64,000 nt of DNA from Anderseniella sp. Alg231-50 (GTDB lineage Bacteria > Pseudomonadota > Alphaproteobacteria > Rhizobiales > Aestuariivirgaceae), in assembly GCF_900149695.1 (NCBI RefSeq), contig NZ_LT703003.1, positions 1 to 64,000 on the forward strand, written 5' to 3'. Shown here one piece after another: positions 35,001 to 45,577 of this stretch (the stretch's first letter is position 1; every line of letters starts with the position of its first letter). The position numbers and the translations under genes are program-made. A model generated the notes under the pieces. That model made no database searches. It had not been told where the DNA came from and saw nothing but the letters and a program-made list of their open reading frames with translations.

Positions 35001-36673
35001 TAGCCCAAAATACCGGGCAGGTTCAGCCCGTGCTCGCGGGCGCACTCGAGTGCCGTTTCATAGCCTGCATCGGCGTGGCGCATGACGCCAGTGGCCGGAT
35101 CGTTCCACAATACACGCCCGATACGCCGGGCCGCATCATCAGACCCGTCACAGCAGATCACCATGCCGGAATGCTGCGAATAGCCCATGCCGACACCACC
35201 GCCATGATGCAGCGACACCCAGGTCGCACCCGATGCACAATTGAGCAGTGCGTTGAGCAGCGGCCAGTCGGACACCGCGTCGGAGCCATCCTTCATGGCT
35301 TCCGTCTCGCGATTGGGCGAGGCAACGGAGCCTGAATCCAGGTGATCACGCCCGATGACCACCGGTGCCTTCAGTTCGCCTGACGCGACCATTTCGTTGA
35401 ATGCCAGCCCCAAGCGGTGGCGCTGCCCCAGCCCGACCCAGCAGATGCGCGCCGGCAGGCCCTGGAATGCAATGCGCTCGCGCGCCATGTCGAGCCAGTT
35501 GTGCAGGTGCTCGTCATCCGGGATCAGTTCCTTGACCTTGGCATCGGTCTTGTAAATGTCTTCCGGATCACCGGACAGCGCGCACCATCTGAACGGGCCA
35601 ATGCCCTTGCAGAACAGGGGCCTGATATAGGCGGGTACGAAACCGGGAAACGCGAAGGCGTTTTCCAGGCCCTCATCCTTGGCCACCTGACGGATGTTGT
35701 TGCCGTAGTCAAGCGTCGGCACGCCGGCATTCCAGAAGTCCACCATGGCCGCCACGTGCACTTTCATGGACGCGCGTGCCGCCTTTTCAACCGATGCCGG
35801 ATCACTTTCACGCTTGGCGCGCCATTCAGCCATGGTCCAGCTCTGCGGCAGGTAACCGTTGATCGGATCATGGGCGGAGGTCTGGTCAGTGACAATATCG
35901 GGTTTGACGCCGCGCGCCACCAGTTCGGGAAACACGTCGGCTGCATTGCCGACAAGGCCGACGGATTTTGCCTCTCCGGCCCTGGTCCAGCGCTCGATCA
36001 TGTCGAGTGCCTCATCCAGTGTCTGTGCCTTTTCATCGACATAGCGGGTGCGTTGGCGAAAATCGATGCGGGTCTCGTCACATTCGACCGCCAGGCAGCA
36101 GGCGCCCGCCATGACCGCGGCCAGCGGCTGGGCGCCGCCCATGCCGCCGAGACCGCCGGTCAGTATCCATTTGCCCTTGAGGTCGCCGTCATAATGCTGA
36201 CGGCCGGCTTCTGCAAACGTCTCGTAGGTGCCCTGCACGATGCCCTGCGTGCCGATATAGATCCACGAACCGGCCGTCATCTGGCCGTACATCATCAGGC
36301 CCTTGCGATCGAGCTCATTGAAGTGCTTCCAGTTGGCCCATTCCGGTACCAGGTTGGAATTGGCGATCAGGACCCGCGGCGCGTCTGCATGGGTGCGGAA
36401 CACGCCCACCGGCTTGCCGGACTGCACCAGCAGGGTTTCATCGTCTTCCAGGGTTTTCAGCGACGCGACTATGCGGTCGAAATCAGCCCAGGTGCGCGTG
36501 GCGCGGCCAATACCGCCATAGACCACCAGTTCATGCGGATTTTCCGCCACATCCGGGTGCAGGTTGTTCATCAACATCCGCATCGGGGCTTCGGTCAGCC
36601 AGGACTTGGCGGTGATGTCGGTGCCGGTGTCGGGATACACATCACGCAGGTTGTGGCGCGGGTTGGTGGTCAT
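35000..36673 (-). CDS. hutU: Urocanate hydratase
   Basis: Second step of histidine degradation: urocanate to imidazolonepropionate, using tightly bound NAD+. The 557-residue protein shows [21 protein letters not shown] in split form near the start, the NAD site [19 protein letters not shown], and the active-site region [15 protein letters not shown]. Start ATG 36673 is 4 bases after the hutH stop; an upstream TTG overlapping hutH is less likely. The stop codon straddles the boundary with the 264-bp repeat element, so the last codon may have been changed by its insertion. Confidence 0.95.
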   Translation of the reverse strand: MTTNPRHNLRDVYPDTGTDITAKSWLTEAPMRMLMNNLHPDVAENPHELVVYGGIGRATRTWADFDRIVASLKTLEDDETLLVQSGKPVGVFRTHADAPRVLIANSNLVPEWANWKHFNELDRKGLMMYGQMTAGSWIYIGTQGIVQGTYETFAEAGRQHYDGDLKGKWILTGGLGGMGGAQPLAAVMAGACCLAVECDETRIDFRQRTRYVDEKAQTLDEALDMIERWTRAGEAKSVGLVGNAADVFPELVARGVKPDIVTDQTSAHDPINGYLPQSWTMAEWRAKRESDPASVEKAARASMKVHVAAMVDFWNAGVPTLDYGNNIRQVAKDEGLENAFAFPGFVPAYIRPLFCKGIGPFRWCALSGDPEDIYKTDAKVKELIPDDEHLHNWLDMARERIAFQGLPARICWVGLGQRHRLGLAFNEMVASGELKAPVVIGRDHLDSGSVASPNRETEAMKDGSDAVSDWPLLNALLNCASGATWVSLHHGGGVGMGYSQHSGMVICCDGSDDAARRIGRVLWNDPATGVMRHADAGYETALECAREHGLNLPGILG

Positions 36674-36677
36674 GACG

Positions 36678-38219
36678 TCAGTCCTTCCAGTCAATCAGTT
36701 GTTCGCTGCCGGCAGCGCTTGAAATGTCTCCGCCGGTCACCAGGCCGGCGGCAAGTTGCAGTTCCGGCGCCATGAAACGGTCATTGCCCAGCGACGGCAC
36801 ATCCCGGCGCAACCGTGCCAGCACGGCCTGCAGCTTGTCGCTGGTCTGCAATGGCGCCCGGCATTCAACGCCCTGTGCCGCGCACAACAGCTCAACTCCG
36901 ACGATGTTCGACAGATTGGCATTCATCTGCATCAGGCGGCGCGCACCGTGGGCGGCCATGGACACGTGGTCTTCCTGGTTGGCGCTGGTGGGGGTGGAGT
37001 CGGTCGAGCACGGGGTGGCGAGGTGCTTGTTCTCGCTCATCAGGGCGGCAGTGGTGACCTCGGCAATCATGTAGCCGGAATTCAGTCCGGGGTCAGGGGT
37101 CAGGAACGGCGGCAGGTCGAAGCTCAGGGTCGGATCAACCATGACGGCGGTACGGCGTTGCGAGATGGAGCCGATTTCGGCGATGGCGAGCGCCATCTGG
37201 TCGGCTGCAAAGGCCACCGGCTCTGCATGAAAATTGCCGCCGGACACGATCAGGCCGGCTTCGGCCAGCACCAGCGGATTGTCGGTGACGGCATTGGCCT
37301 CGATTTCCAGCGTGCGGCCTGCCTGGCGCAACAGGTCAATGGCGGCACCGGTGACCTGCGGCTGGCAGCGAATACAGTACGGGTCCTGCACCCGTGTATC
37401 ACCCTCACGATGACTTTCGCGGATTTCAGAACCCTGCATCAGGGCGCGAATGGAGGCTGCGACGTCAATCTGGCCGCGATGACCACGCAGTGCGTGAATT
37501 TCCGGCTGCAGAGGCGCGGTTGAGCCCATGACGGCATCGGTGCTGAGCGCCGAAGCCACAATGGCGGCTTCGGCATTGCGCTGAGCGTCGAAATACCCGG
37601 CCAGCGCAAAGGCTGTTGAAAACTGGGTACCGTTTATCAGCGCCAGGCCTTCCTTGGCGCCCAACACGATGGGTTTGAGACCGCCCTTGCTGAGGGCTTC
37701 GGCGGCAGACATTACCTTGCCGTTCAATTCAGCCTGCCCTTCCCCCAGCATTGCCGCCGCCATATGGGCCAGCGGTGCCAGATCCCCGGACGCGCCGACC
37801 GAGCCTTGCGCCGGGATAACCGGGGTAACCCCTTTGGCCAGCATGTCCTGTATCTGTGCAATCACCAGCCAGCGCACGCCGGAAGCGCCCCGGCCCAGAG
37901 ACAGCAGTTTAAGCGCCATCATCAGGCGTGCGATTGAAGTCGGGATCGCGTCGCCTACGCCGGAACAGTGCGACAGGATCAGATTACGCTGCAGGGTTTC
38001 CGTATCGCCCGGCTGTATTTTCACCGATGCCAGCTTGCCGAAACCGGTATTGACTCCATACACCGCTTCATCACCGCGTGCTGCGTCGGCAACTCGAGCC
38101 GCAGCGGCGTCTACGTGTGCTCGGGCACTGTCATCAAGAATTGCAGAGGCGCCGGAGCGGTACAGGTGCTGCAACTGTGCGAGGGTAGCGTTTCCCGGCT
38201 GCAAGGTGAGACTGGTCAT
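36678..38219 (-). CDS. hutH: Histidine ammonia-lyase
   Basis: First step of histidine degradation: histidine to urocanate and ammonia. The 513-residue protein carries the self-forming MIO triad Ala-Ser-Gly in [20 protein letters not shown], plus [11 protein letters not shown] near the N-terminus and [20 protein letters not shown] late. ATG 38219 overlaps the hutI stop as ATGA. Middle gene of hutI-hutH-hutU. Confidence 0.96.
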   Translation of the reverse strand: MTSLTLQPGNATLAQLQHLYRSGASAILDDSARAHVDAAAARVADAARGDEAVYGVNTGFGKLASVKIQPGDTETLQRNLILSHCSGVGDAIPTSIARLMMALKLLSLGRGASGVRWLVIAQIQDMLAKGVTPVIPAQGSVGASGDLAPLAHMAAAMLGEGQAELNGKVMSAAEALSKGGLKPIVLGAKEGLALINGTQFSTAFALAGYFDAQRNAEAAIVASALSTDAVMGSTAPLQPEIHALRGHRGQIDVAASIRALMQGSEIRESHREGDTRVQDPYCIRCQPQVTGAAIDLLRQAGRTLEIEANAVTDNPLVLAEAGLIVSGGNFHAEPVAFAADQMALAIAEIGSISQRRTAVMVDPTLSFDLPPFLTPDPGLNSGYMIAEVTTAALMSENKHLATPCSTDSTPTSANQEDHVSMAAHGARRLMQMNANLSNIVGVELLCAAQGVECRAPLQTSDKLQAVLARLRRDVPSLGNDRFMAPELQLAAGLVTGGDISSAAGSEQLIDWKD

Positions 38220-39439
38220 TGGGCCACACCTGCGAAAATCCGGCTGTGCAGCGGGTTGAAACCGATGCGATAGGCAAGTTCTGCCGGGTGTCCGGCATTC
38301 CACACCGCGAGGTCAGCGCGTTTGCCTGCTTCCACGGTGCCGGTATCGGTCAGGCCAAGTGCCATGGCGGCGTTACGGGTCGCGCCTGCCAGGGCCTCCT
38401 CAGGTGTCATTCGAAACAGCGTGCAGGCCATGTTCATGGTCAGCAACAGTGACGTCATGGGGGAAGATCCGGGATTGCAGTCGGTTGCGACCGCCATGGC
38501 CACCTTGTGCTTGCGGAACAACTCGATCGGCGGGGCCTGGGTTTCGCGCAGTGTGTAGAATGCACCCGGCAGGATAACGGCCACCGTGTCCGCGTCTGCC
38601 ATGGACTTTACACCGGCCTCATCAAGATACTCAAGATGGTCCGCTGACAAGGCACCGTGGCTCGCCGCCAGTTTTGCACCGCCGAGATTGGACAATTGCT
38701 CGGCATGAAGCTTCACAGGCAGGCCCAATTCTTCAGCTTTTTCAAACACTCGCTCTATTTGTGCAGACATAAAAGCAATACCTTCACAGAACCCGTCTAC
38801 GGCATCGACGAGATTTTCGGCATTGGCTTTTTCCAGCGCCGGAATACAGACATCGTCGATATAAGCATCAGGCTTGTCCTTGTAGTCGGCAGGCACCGCA
38901 TGGGCACCGAGGAACGAGGTTTTCACCCGCACCGGGCGCTGGGCTTCAATTTTGCGCGCCACCCGCAGCATGGCCAACTCGGTGTCAACATCGAGCCCGT
39001 ATCCGGACTTTATCTCGATCATCGACACGCCCTCCGCCAGCAGCGCATCTACCCGGGGCAGTGCAGAATTCAGCAATTCCTGCTCATTGGCGCGGCGGGT
39101 CGCGGAAACCGTGGAGACTATGCCGCCGCCAGCTCGTGCGACCTCTTCATAGCTCGCTCCCTGCAGCCGCATTTCGAACTCGCGGGCCCGGTCGCCGCCG
39201 AATACAATGTGGGTGTGGCAGTCGATCAACGCAGGGGTAACCAGGCGTCCTTCGAGGTCATCGTGCTGCCAGCCGGCATAGTGCGACGGGATGTCGTCGC
39301 CACCACCGCACCAGGCGATCCGTCCTGCGTCCAAGGCAATCGCTGCGCCCTCGACAAGTCCGTAGGCTTCGGTACCGGGCGCCATGCTGGCCAGGTTGAG
39401 ATTTGTCAGCAGTTTCTGGGAAGATGACACGCCGGGCAC
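38216..39439 (-). CDS. hutI: Imidazolonepropionase
   Basis: Third step of histidine degradation: hydrolyses imidazolonepropionate to formiminoglutamate. The 407-residue amidohydrolase-fold protein has the metal motif [47 protein letters not shown] and [11 protein letters not shown]. The start is GTG 39439. It heads the minus-strand hut operon and diverges from hutF across a 68-base promoter region. Confidence 0.95.
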   Translation of the reverse strand: MPGVSSSQKLLTNLNLASMAPGTEAYGLVEGAAIALDAGRIAWCGGGDDIPSHYAGWQHDDLEGRLVTPALIDCHTHIVFGGDRAREFEMRLQGASYEEVARAGGGIVSTVSATRRANEQELLNSALPRVDALLAEGVSMIEIKSGYGLDVDTELAMLRVARKIEAQRPVRVKTSFLGAHAVPADYKDKPDAYIDDVCIPALEKANAENLVDAVDGFCEGIAFMSAQIERVFEKAEELGLPVKLHAEQLSNLGGAKLAASHGALSADHLEYLDEAGVKSMADADTVAVILPGAFYTLRETQAPPIELFRKHKVAMAVATDCNPGSSPMTSLLLTMNMACTLFRMTPEEALAGATRNAAMALGLTDTGTVEAGKRADLAVWNAGHPAELAYRIGFNPLHSRIFAGVAQ

Positions 39440-39441
39440 TC

Positions 39442-39491
39442 TTGAATGTTTCTGAATATTCGATATTATGTGCAGACATAATACGAGTCAA
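39442..39491. promoter_or_regulatory. Overlapping divergent hut promoters with a central palindromic operator
   Basis: Palindrome TATTATGT-GCAG-ACATAATA (39464-39483, perfect 8-bp arms) is the likely HutC site. On the plus strand TTGAAT (39442-39447), 16 bases and TATTAT (39464-39469) fit a promoter for hutF-hutC. On the minus strand TTGACT (39491-39486), 17 bases and TAATAT (39468-39463) fit a promoter for hutI-hutH-hutU. The palindrome covers both -10 elements, so one bound dimer would block both. Confidence 0.65.
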
Positions 39492-39507
39492 TGCCGGAAA
39501 CTTACCC

Positions 39508-40872
39508 ATGCAACAAATCTGGGCTGAAACCGCACTTACCGCCGACGGATGGCAGAACCACGTACTGGTTACAATCGACAATGCCGGGACCATCACGTCG
39601 GTCGAGGCGGATACCGGCCCGGCAGGTCATCGCACCGGCATATTGCTGCCGGCGCCGGTGAACCTGCATTCACATGCCTTCCAGCGCGCCATGGCCGGCC
39701 TGACCGAGGCGCGCGGGCCGGACCCGTCAGACAGTTTCTGGACCTGGCGGCAGCTGATGTACCGGTTTCTGGACCAGCTGACCCCGGATCACATCGAAGC
39801 CATTACCGCATTTGTGCAGATGGAAATGCTGGAAGCCGGCTATGCAGCGGTGGCCGAGTTCCACTACCTGCATCACCAGCCCGACGGCACGCCTTATGAT
39901 GATCTGGCGGAACTCTCCGGCAGGATTTGTGCTGCCGCGTCTGAAACCGGCATCGGGCTGACATTGCTGCCGGTGCTGTACGAACACGGCGGCTGCGACG
40001 GACGCGCCCTGGGATCAGGCCAGAAGCGCTTCGGCAATGCGCCGGACAGGTATGCAAAACTGCAACAGGCGGCGGCCAAGGCGGCCGGCAGCCTGCCTGA
40101 CGATACTATTGTAGGTGTCGCGCCGCATTCCCTGCGCGCGGTCAGCCGGGACGGGCTGAAATTTGCCGACTGGCTGGCAACGGACACCCCGATCCACATG
40201 CATCTGGCCGAACAGGCCGCTGAAGTCACGGAGGTCGAGGCGGCGTGGGGCAAGCGGCCTGTGGACTGGCTTTTGTCCAACCACAAGGTCGATGACCGCT
40301 GGTGCCTGATCCACTGCACTCAGATGACGCCTGACGAGACGGCTGCACTGGCTGCGACGGGCGCGGTTGCCGGCCTGTGTCCGATTACCGAGTCCAGCCT
40401 CGGGGACGGCATATTCGACGGCGTGCGCTATGTGACGGCGAATGGACGCTTTGGCGTCGGATCTGACTCCAACATTCGCATATCCCTGGCGGAGGAATTG
40501 CGCACGCTGGAATACTCGCAACGCCTGCGCGACAGGGGCCGGGCCATGCTGGCAACACCGGACAAGTCCACTGGCCGGGTGTTGTTCGACGGGGCCTGCG
40601 CAGGCGGCGCCCAGGCGGCAGGCCGCAATTCAGGATCAATTGAGCCGGGCCGGATGGCGGACCTTTTGTCGCTTGATGCCGGCAATCCCAATCTTGCCGG
40701 GCGTTCGGGTGACGCCCTCCTCGACAGTTTCATCTTTGCGGGTGGCAACGAGCTCGTTTCGGACATGTGGGCAGCGGGTCGATACTGTGTGCACGAAGGT
40801 AACCATGTAGCGCGTGGACGGATAATTCAACGCTATGTTGATACAATAAGGAGTTTAAACAACTTATTGTGA
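39508..40872 (+). CDS. hutF: Formiminoglutamate deiminase
   Basis: Removes the imino group of formiminoglutamate as ammonia to give N-formylglutamate. The 454-residue amidohydrolase has metal ligands in PVNLHSHAFQRAMAG, IHMHLAEQ, LIHCTQM and GVGSDSNIRIS. ATG 39508 starts the family sequence. Its presence means the five-step Hut route; the deformylase HutG expected next is not in this window. Its stop overlaps the hutC start as GTGA. Confidence 0.94.
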   Translation: MQQIWAETALTADGWQNHVLVTIDNAGTITSVEADTGPAGHRTGILLPAPVNLHSHAFQRAMAGLTEARGPDPSDSFWTWRQLMYRFLDQLTPDHIEAITAFVQMEMLEAGYAAVAEFHYLHHQPDGTPYDDLAELSGRICAAASETGIGLTLLPVLYEHGGCDGRALGSGQKRFGNAPDRYAKLQQAAAKAAGSLPDDTIVGVAPHSLRAVSRDGLKFADWLATDTPIHMHLAEQAAEVTEVEAAWGKRPVDWLLSNHKVDDRWCLIHCTQMTPDETAALAATGAVAGLCPITESSLGDGIFDGVRYVTANGRFGVGSDSNIRISLAEELRTLEYSQRLRDRGRAMLATPDKSTGRVLFDGACAGGAQAAGRNSGSIEPGRMADLLSLDAGNPNLAGRSGDALLDSFIFAGGNELVSDMWAAGRYCVHEGNHVARGRIIQRYVDTIRSLNNLL

Positions 40873-41570
40873 CTCAATTGGATACAAATTCCTGGCAAGG
40901 CATCAAGTCAGAGGTTATGCGCCGGATCAACTCCCGGCGCTGGCAACCAGGCGACCTGATCCCGGGCGAGGTCGAGCTTGCGGAAGAATTCGGCTGTGCG
41001 CGGGCCACGGTCAACAGGGCCTTGCGGGAGCTGGCGGACAGTGGCCTGCTGGACCGCAAGCGCAAGGCCGGCACGCGGGTCGCGCTCAACCCGGTGCGCA
41101 AGGCCACGGTTGAAATCCCGGTTATCCGGCAGGACGTGGAGTCTCGCGGCAAAGTCTACAGTTTCGACGTGCTGGACCGCAAGGAACTGGCCCCGTCCGC
41201 TATATTGCAACAGCAATACGCCCTGGCAGCTTCCGCGCCGCTGCTTGGATTATGGACATTGCATCGAGCCGATACCAAGCCATTTGCCTATGAAGAGCGC
41301 TGGATCAACCTGTCCGTCGTGCCGGAGATTGTCGACGCTGACCTGGAAACACTGAGTGCCAACGAATGGCTGGTGCGCAACATGCCCCTGTCACGCGGTG
41401 AATTCACTTTCTCCGCCGCCAACGCGACCGCAGCTGAAAGCCAGCTGCTCGACTGCCCTCGAGACGCCGCCGTATTCATCGTCAATCGCAGCACCTTCGT
41501 GGTAGACGATGCAATCACCGCGGTACGCCTGGTCTACGGACCGGGATATTCCATGAGAACCGTCGTTTAA
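40869..41570 (+). CDS. hutC: Histidine utilisation repressor HutC (GntR family, UTRA domain)
   Basis: A 233-residue repressor that normally releases DNA on binding urocanate. The N-terminal GntR helix-turn-helix is WQPGDLIPGEVELAEEFGCA followed by RATVNRALRELADSG; the C-terminal UTRA ligand domain includes APLLGLWTLHRADTKPFAYE and a closing FVVDDAITAVRLVYGPGYS. GTG start overlaps the hutF stop. The palindrome at 39464-39483 is its likely operator. Its 3' end overlaps the convergent aminotransferase stop by 4 bases. Confidence 0.94.
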   Translation: MTQLDTNSWQGIKSEVMRRINSRRWQPGDLIPGEVELAEEFGCARATVNRALRELADSGLLDRKRKAGTRVALNPVRKATVEIPVIRQDVESRGKVYSFDVLDRKELAPSAILQQQYALAASAPLLGLWTLHRADTKPFAYEERWINLSVVPEIVDADLETLSANEWLVRNMPLSRGEFTFSAANATAAESQLLDCPRDAAVFIVNRSTFVVDDAITAVRLVYGPGYSMRTVV

Positions 41571-42496
41571 CCCACATTCTGCTTCACCAGGTCGGCATAG
41601 AGCCCGCGCAGTTTCTGTGTCACCGGCCCGGCGCCGTCATGATCGCCTATTTTCACACCGTCCAGCGAGGCAACCGGGGTCTGGGCGCCGAACGTGCCGG
41701 TGAGAAACGCTTCATCGGCGGAATAGGTGTCAACCAGTGAGTAATTGCGCTCGAATACCGGAATATCGTTGGCCCGGCACAGATTTATGATGTTCTGGCG
41801 GGTGACGCCGTTCATGCAATAGTCCCCGGTGGACGTCCACACCTCGCCTTTTCGCACAATGAAGAAATTGCAGGCATTGGTGGTGTTGACGAAGCCAAGC
41901 GGGTCCAGCATCAGCGCCTCGTCCGCGCCCATGCGCTCCGCCTGCAGGCAGGCCGTTACGCAGTTCAGCTTGGAATGGGAATTGTACTTGGCGTCCTGCG
42001 CCATCGGGGCGCCGCGCACCTGCGGCACGGTCACCAGCGCCAGTCCGTGGACCTGGACTTCCTGCTTCGGCCTGGAATGCTCGATGATGATGACCACGGT
42101 CGGACCTGAGCGCGACAACCGGGGGTGCTGAAACGGCTTGTCCTTGGTGCCGCGTGTCACCATCAGGCGGCAGTGGGCGTCGGTGACCATGTTATTGGCC
42201 GCAACCGTCTTCGTCAGGGCATCCAGCACCCCTGCCCGGTCCATGCCGATGTCGATGCCGACCGCCTTGCAACTGCCGAACAGCCGGTCCATGTGCTCAT
42301 CGAAAAAGGCCCATTTGCCGTCATAGAGCCGCATGCCTTCCCACATGCCGTCGCCCAGCATGAAACCTGAATCATAGACCGACACCTTCGCGTCATCGCG
42401 ATGCACGATGTCACCGTTCACCCAGATCCTGATATCGCGATTACGGACATCTTCCTCCGTCTCGTGGCTGTGGTGACTGGATGGCGTATCATTCAT
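41567..42496 (-). CDS. Class IV PLP aminotransferase (branched-chain or D-amino acid type)
   Basis: A 309-residue fold-type IV aminotransferase. It shows VYDSGFMLGDGMWEGMRLYDG near the N-terminus in part, the PLP lysine in AKYNSHSKLNCV, EALMLDPLGFVNTTNACNFF and the phosphate-binding GVTRQNIINL. The family includes IlvE, D-amino acid transaminase and ADC lyase; the substrate cannot be fixed by eye. ATG 42496 is preferred over an upstream ATG at 42526, which lies inside the divergent PaaX region. Convergent with hutC. Confidence 0.85.
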   Translation of the reverse strand: MNDTPSSHHSHETEEDVRNRDIRIWVNGDIVHRDDAKVSVYDSGFMLGDGMWEGMRLYDGKWAFFDEHMDRLFGSCKAVGIDIGMDRAGVLDALTKTVAANNMVTDAHCRLMVTRGTKDKPFQHPRLSRSGPTVVIIIEHSRPKQEVQVHGLALVTVPQVRGAPMAQDAKYNSHSKLNCVTACLQAERMGADEALMLDPLGFVNTTNACNFFIVRKGEVWTSTGDYCMNGVTRQNIINLCRANDIPVFERNYSLVDTYSADEAFLTGTFGAQTPVASLDGVKIGDHDGAGPVTQKLRGLYADLVKQNVG

Positions 42497-42564
42497 GGTC
42501 TTGTTCCCGGTAATTGAATGCGGCACACACTAGTCCAACTTGCGAACCGTATAACAGGGGTGAA

Positions 42565-43413
42565 ATGACCAACGCCGCCCGCGAAATTGAACGACACATC
42601 GACAGGCTGCACAGCAACGGCCGGTTGCGGGTATGGTCGCTGATCATCACCTTCTTCGGGGATGCGGTGGCGCTGCGCGGTGGCCGCGTGGCGCTGAGCA
42701 CGCTGCAAGACGCCATGGGACTTTTAAACATTGAACCAGGCGCCGTCAGGACCGCCCTGTCGCGGCTGGCCGGCGAAGGCTGGGTTGAGCGCGAGCGTGA
42801 AGGACGATTGAGCTTCTACAAGCTGACGGATCAGGGACACGCGGCGTTCGATGAGCCGACACGGCGCATCTATGCAGGCGCGGCGCGTGACTGGGACGGT
42901 GAGTGGACCGTCGCCGTTGAGGCGCAGGACACCTCAAACCGCCTCAGCAAACACGGCTTCGTTGCCCTGGGCGGCAAGGCATGGCTTCGGATCGGCGGCG
43001 ATGCGGATGGCCTGCCCGATGACCTGCTGGTGATTTCCGGAACCGGTTCCGACCTGCCGGAACCGCTTTTGTCACTGTGGAAACTCGACGAACACGCCGC
43101 CCACTACACGGCCTTCATCAGCAGCTGGCAAGCTTTCAGCGCACCTGGAAACCTGTCACCCGGTGAAGCCATGGCAGCGCGCACCTTGCTGTTGCACGAC
43201 TGGCGGCGCATTGTACTGCGCGACCCGGGCTTGCCGGACGCCCTGCTGCCGGCCGGCTGGATCGGCGACAAGGCCCGCAAACTGGCCGGGCAGACCTATC
43301 ATGGCCTGCTGCAAGGCAGTGAAAACTGGTTGAATGACAATGGCTTACCGGTTCAAACCGACTCCGGAGCCATGCAACAGCGGTTTAACGTGTTACGAAA
43401 TATTGCCAAATAA
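42565..43413 (+). CDS. paaX: PaaX family phenylacetic-acid repressor
   Basis: A 282-residue regulator that in known systems represses paa genes until phenylacetyl-CoA binds. It has the PaaX N-terminal winged helix (VWSLIITFFGDAVALRGGRV, then GAVRTALSRLAGEGWVERER), a central PaaX domain and the C-terminal PaaX_C part with PGLPDALLPAGWIGDKARKL. ATG 42565 follows AGGGGTGA. It ends 42 bases before paaA, in the same direction, and likely controls it. Confidence 0.92.
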   Translation: MTNAAREIERHIDRLHSNGRLRVWSLIITFFGDAVALRGGRVALSTLQDAMGLLNIEPGAVRTALSRLAGEGWVEREREGRLSFYKLTDQGHAAFDEPTRRIYAGAARDWDGEWTVAVEAQDTSNRLSKHGFVALGGKAWLRIGGDADGLPDDLLVISGTGSDLPEPLLSLWKLDEHAAHYTAFISSWQAFSAPGNLSPGEAMAARTLLLHDWRRIVLRDPGLPDALLPAGWIGDKARKLAGQTYHGLLQGSENWLNDNGLPVQTDSGAMQQRFNVLRNIAK

Positions 43414-43455
43414 AAAATTTTTTGTTACACGTAATGCCCAATATGGAGGACGCTC

Positions 43456-44439
43456 ATGTATTCCCAAGGGTTGATCGGCGCTGACAGCCACACGGAAGAA
43501 ACGCCGGAGTTTCTCGACGCCTTTCAGGCGCGCATAGACGCGGAAGAAAAGATCGAGCCCAATGACCCGATGCCGGACGGCTATCGCCGCACGCTGGTGC
43601 GCCAGATCGGCCAGCATGCGCATTCGGAAATTGTCGGCATGCTGCCGGAAGGAAACTGGATCACCCGCGCACCGACGCTGAAGCGCAAGATCGCGCTGAT
43701 CGCCAAGGTGCAGGATGAAGGCGGACACGGGCTTTATCTTTACTCTGCCGCAGAAACACTAGGAGTATCGCGCGAGCAGATGACCGAAGAACTACTGTCG
43801 GGCAAGGCGAAGTATTCCTCCATATTCAACTATCCGACGCCGACCTGGGCCGATATCGGCGCCATTGGCTGGCTGGTGGACGGTGCCGCCATCATGAACC
43901 AGATACCGCTGTGCCGGTGTTCGTTCGGTCCTTACGCGCGTGCCATGATCCGGGTGTGCAAGGAAGAAAGTTTTCACCAGCGCCAGGGCTATGAAATCAT
44001 GATGCAGCTGGCGCACGGGTCAAAGGCGCAGAAGGACATGGCGCAGGACGCGCTGAACCGCTGGTGGTGGCCGTCACTGATGATGTTCGGCCCGCATGAC
44101 GCCGACAGCGAGCATGGCGATCAGTCTATGGCATGGAAGATCAAGCGGTTCAGCAATGACGCCCTGCGCCAGAAATTCATCGATGCGACAGTGCCACAGG
44201 CTGAATTCATCGGCCTGACCATGCCGGACCCGGACCTGAAATGGAACGAGGAGCGCAGTTGCTACGACCACGGACCCATTGACTGGGACGAATTCTGGCG
44301 CGTGGTCAAGGGCGGCGGACGCATGAACCGGGACCGCATCACAGCACGCGCGAAGGCCTGGGACGATGGCGCCTGGGTGCACGAGGCAGCGCTTGCCCAT
44401 GCCGAAAAGCGCGCAACCCGCAAGGTGGCTGCAGAATAA
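43456..44439 (+). CDS. paaA: Phenylacetyl-CoA 1,2-epoxidase subunit PaaA
   Basis: Catalytic diiron subunit of the PaaABCE monooxygenase that makes ring-1,2-epoxyphenylacetyl-CoA. The 327-residue protein has a ferritin-like fold with diiron ligand stretches [17 protein letters not shown] and [16 protein letters not shown], and [12 protein letters not shown] near the start. GGAGG precedes the ATG. Its stop overlaps the start of the VOC gene, so paaA is translationally coupled to that gene rather than to paaB. Confidence 0.96.
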   Translation: MYSQGLIGADSHTEETPEFLDAFQARIDAEEKIEPNDPMPDGYRRTLVRQIGQHAHSEIVGMLPEGNWITRAPTLKRKIALIAKVQDEGGHGLYLYSAAETLGVSREQMTEELLSGKAKYSSIFNYPTPTWADIGAIGWLVDGAAIMNQIPLCRCSFGPYARAMIRVCKEESFHQRQGYEIMMQLAHGSKAQKDMAQDALNRWWWPSLMMFGPHDADSEHGDQSMAWKIKRFSNDALRQKFIDATVPQAEFIGLTMPDPDLKWNEERSCYDHGPIDWDEFWRVVKGGGRMNRDRITARAKAWDDGAWVHEAALAHAEKRATRKVAAE

Positions 44440-44843
44440 TGAAGACCCGTCGCGCCATGCCGGTGCTGCAGGTCTCCGACCTGAGTGCCTCGGTTGACTA
44501 TTACAACCGGCTCGGTTTCGCCACCAACGGCATCTGGGGTGAACCTGCAACGTTCGCCATCATGCAGCGCGGCGATGTGAGCATAGCCCTGCAATTGCTG
44601 CGGGCGGAAGAGATGCCTGTAAACACCCATTGGGCTGCCTATATCTATGTTGATGATGCCAAGGCCGTGCATGAGGAGTTTCAGGCCGCCGGTATCGACA
44701 TCGACCGCCCGCCGGAAGAGGCATTCTACGGCTGCCTGGATTTCGACGTCGCCGACCCGGATGGCCACTTGCTGGCTTTCGGGCAGGATCTCGACGCCGA
44801 ACCGCACGGCCCCGGTCTCGGCGCTGACAAAGGCAATGGATAA
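44439..44843 (+). CDS. VOC (glyoxalase/bleomycin-resistance) family protein inside the paa operon
   Basis: A 134-residue single VOC module: MPVLQVSDLSASVDYYNRLG, then ALQLLRAEEM, a basic-acidic middle and FDVADPDGHLLAFGQ with the terminal Glu position occupied by the GQ end. Members bind metals or antibiotics, or act as lyases and dioxygenases; no function is known here. Its start overlaps the paaA stop and its stop overlaps the next start by one base each, so it is an integral part of this transcript, placed between paaA and paaB where other paa operons have nothing. Confidence 0.82.
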   Translation: MKTRRAMPVLQVSDLSASVDYYNRLGFATNGIWGEPATFAIMQRGDVSIALQLLRAEEMPVNTHWAAYIYVDDAKAVHEEFQAAGIDIDRPPEEAFYGCLDFDVADPDGHLLAFGQDLDAEPHGPGLGADKGNG

Positions 44844-45325
44844 TGTACGAAAACACCCATATCGCAGAACTGAACGTCGCCTATCCCAAGTACGACGTGA
44901 ACGACCGCCGCTTTGCCGGCTTCGTCAACAATCTCGACCGCATCAACGCGATGGCAGAACGCTCGCCCGGTTTTGTGTGGCGGCTGAAGGACGATGCTGC
45001 CGGCAACGCCATGAGCCTGCAGCCTGACGATGATCCGGCCATGATCCCGAACCTGAGTGTCTGGGAAAGCGTGGAAGACCTTGAGCGCTTCACCTTCGGG
45101 ACCGTTCACGCCCAGATCTACAAGCTCAGGGAAAACTGGTTCAAGCCGATGCAGGAACGCCATTTCGTCATGTGGCATGTGCCCATCGGCCATCAGCCGA
45201 CACTGGAAGAAGCCATCGCAAAACTTGCGCAGATCAACGCCGACGGGCCGTCGGATGACGTGTTCGGATGGGAAGCCATGACAAACAAGGGTCAGGACCC
45301 ATTAGTCTTATGCAATTCTGTTTGA
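44843..45325 (+). CDS. DUF3291 protein with a C-terminus altered by an inserted repeat element
   Basis: A 160-residue protein matching my recollection of DUF3291: HIAELNVAYPKYDVNDRRFAG in part at the N-terminus, RSPGFVWRL, LSVWESVEDLERFTFGTVH and WFKPMQERHFVMWHVPIGH. Related proteins include antibiotic-biosynthesis monooxygenase-like folds; function unknown. The last dozen residues (from KGQDPLVLCNSV) are encoded by the repeat element starting at 45289, so the native C-terminus was probably replaced. Coupled to the VOC gene upstream. Confidence 0.82.
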   Translation: MYENTHIAELNVAYPKYDVNDRRFAGFVNNLDRINAMAERSPGFVWRLKDDAAGNAMSLQPDDDPAMIPNLSVWESVEDLERFTFGTVHAQIYKLRENWFKPMQERHFVMWHVPIGHQPTLEEAIAKLAQINADGPSDDVFGWEAMTNKGQDPLVLCNSV

Positions 45326-45554
45326 ACGAAAACATCCGAATGATGGTGAAAAAGCGCAAGGCAAGGCTTTGTGCCTTGTCGAGCATTTTTCGCCTTCAGG
45401 CGGGTGTTTTCCTTCAAACCCGAAGGGCGGGGTCTATTTTGCCCCTGACTGTGTTGAAAGAGCTTGAAAACCGGCTAGGTTTCCTGCGCCCTTTCGCCTT
45501 GTCAGAGGCAAAATATCCTCCCGCAGAATGGATAAGATTAATGGGTCCTGACCC
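45289..45554. mobile_element. 266-bp MITE-like element, family 2
   Basis: Both ends carry GGGTCAGGACCCATTA followed by TCTTAT-type sequence, an inverted repeat of about 30 bp with two mismatches and one indel. The outermost 12 bases are themselves palindromic. The interior has small hairpins such as CAAGGC/GCCTTG and no protein coding. It lies between the DUF3291 and paaB genes in the paa operon and provides the DUF3291 stop codon. This fills the gap 45326-45577. Confidence 0.88.
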
Positions 45555-45577
45555 TAAACTATGGATGGAGAAACGCT

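Noticed and set aside
35417-36775. 452-codon plus-strand frame opposite hutU
   Set aside because: Shadow of hutU, whose catalytic and NAD-binding motifs are clear on the other strand.
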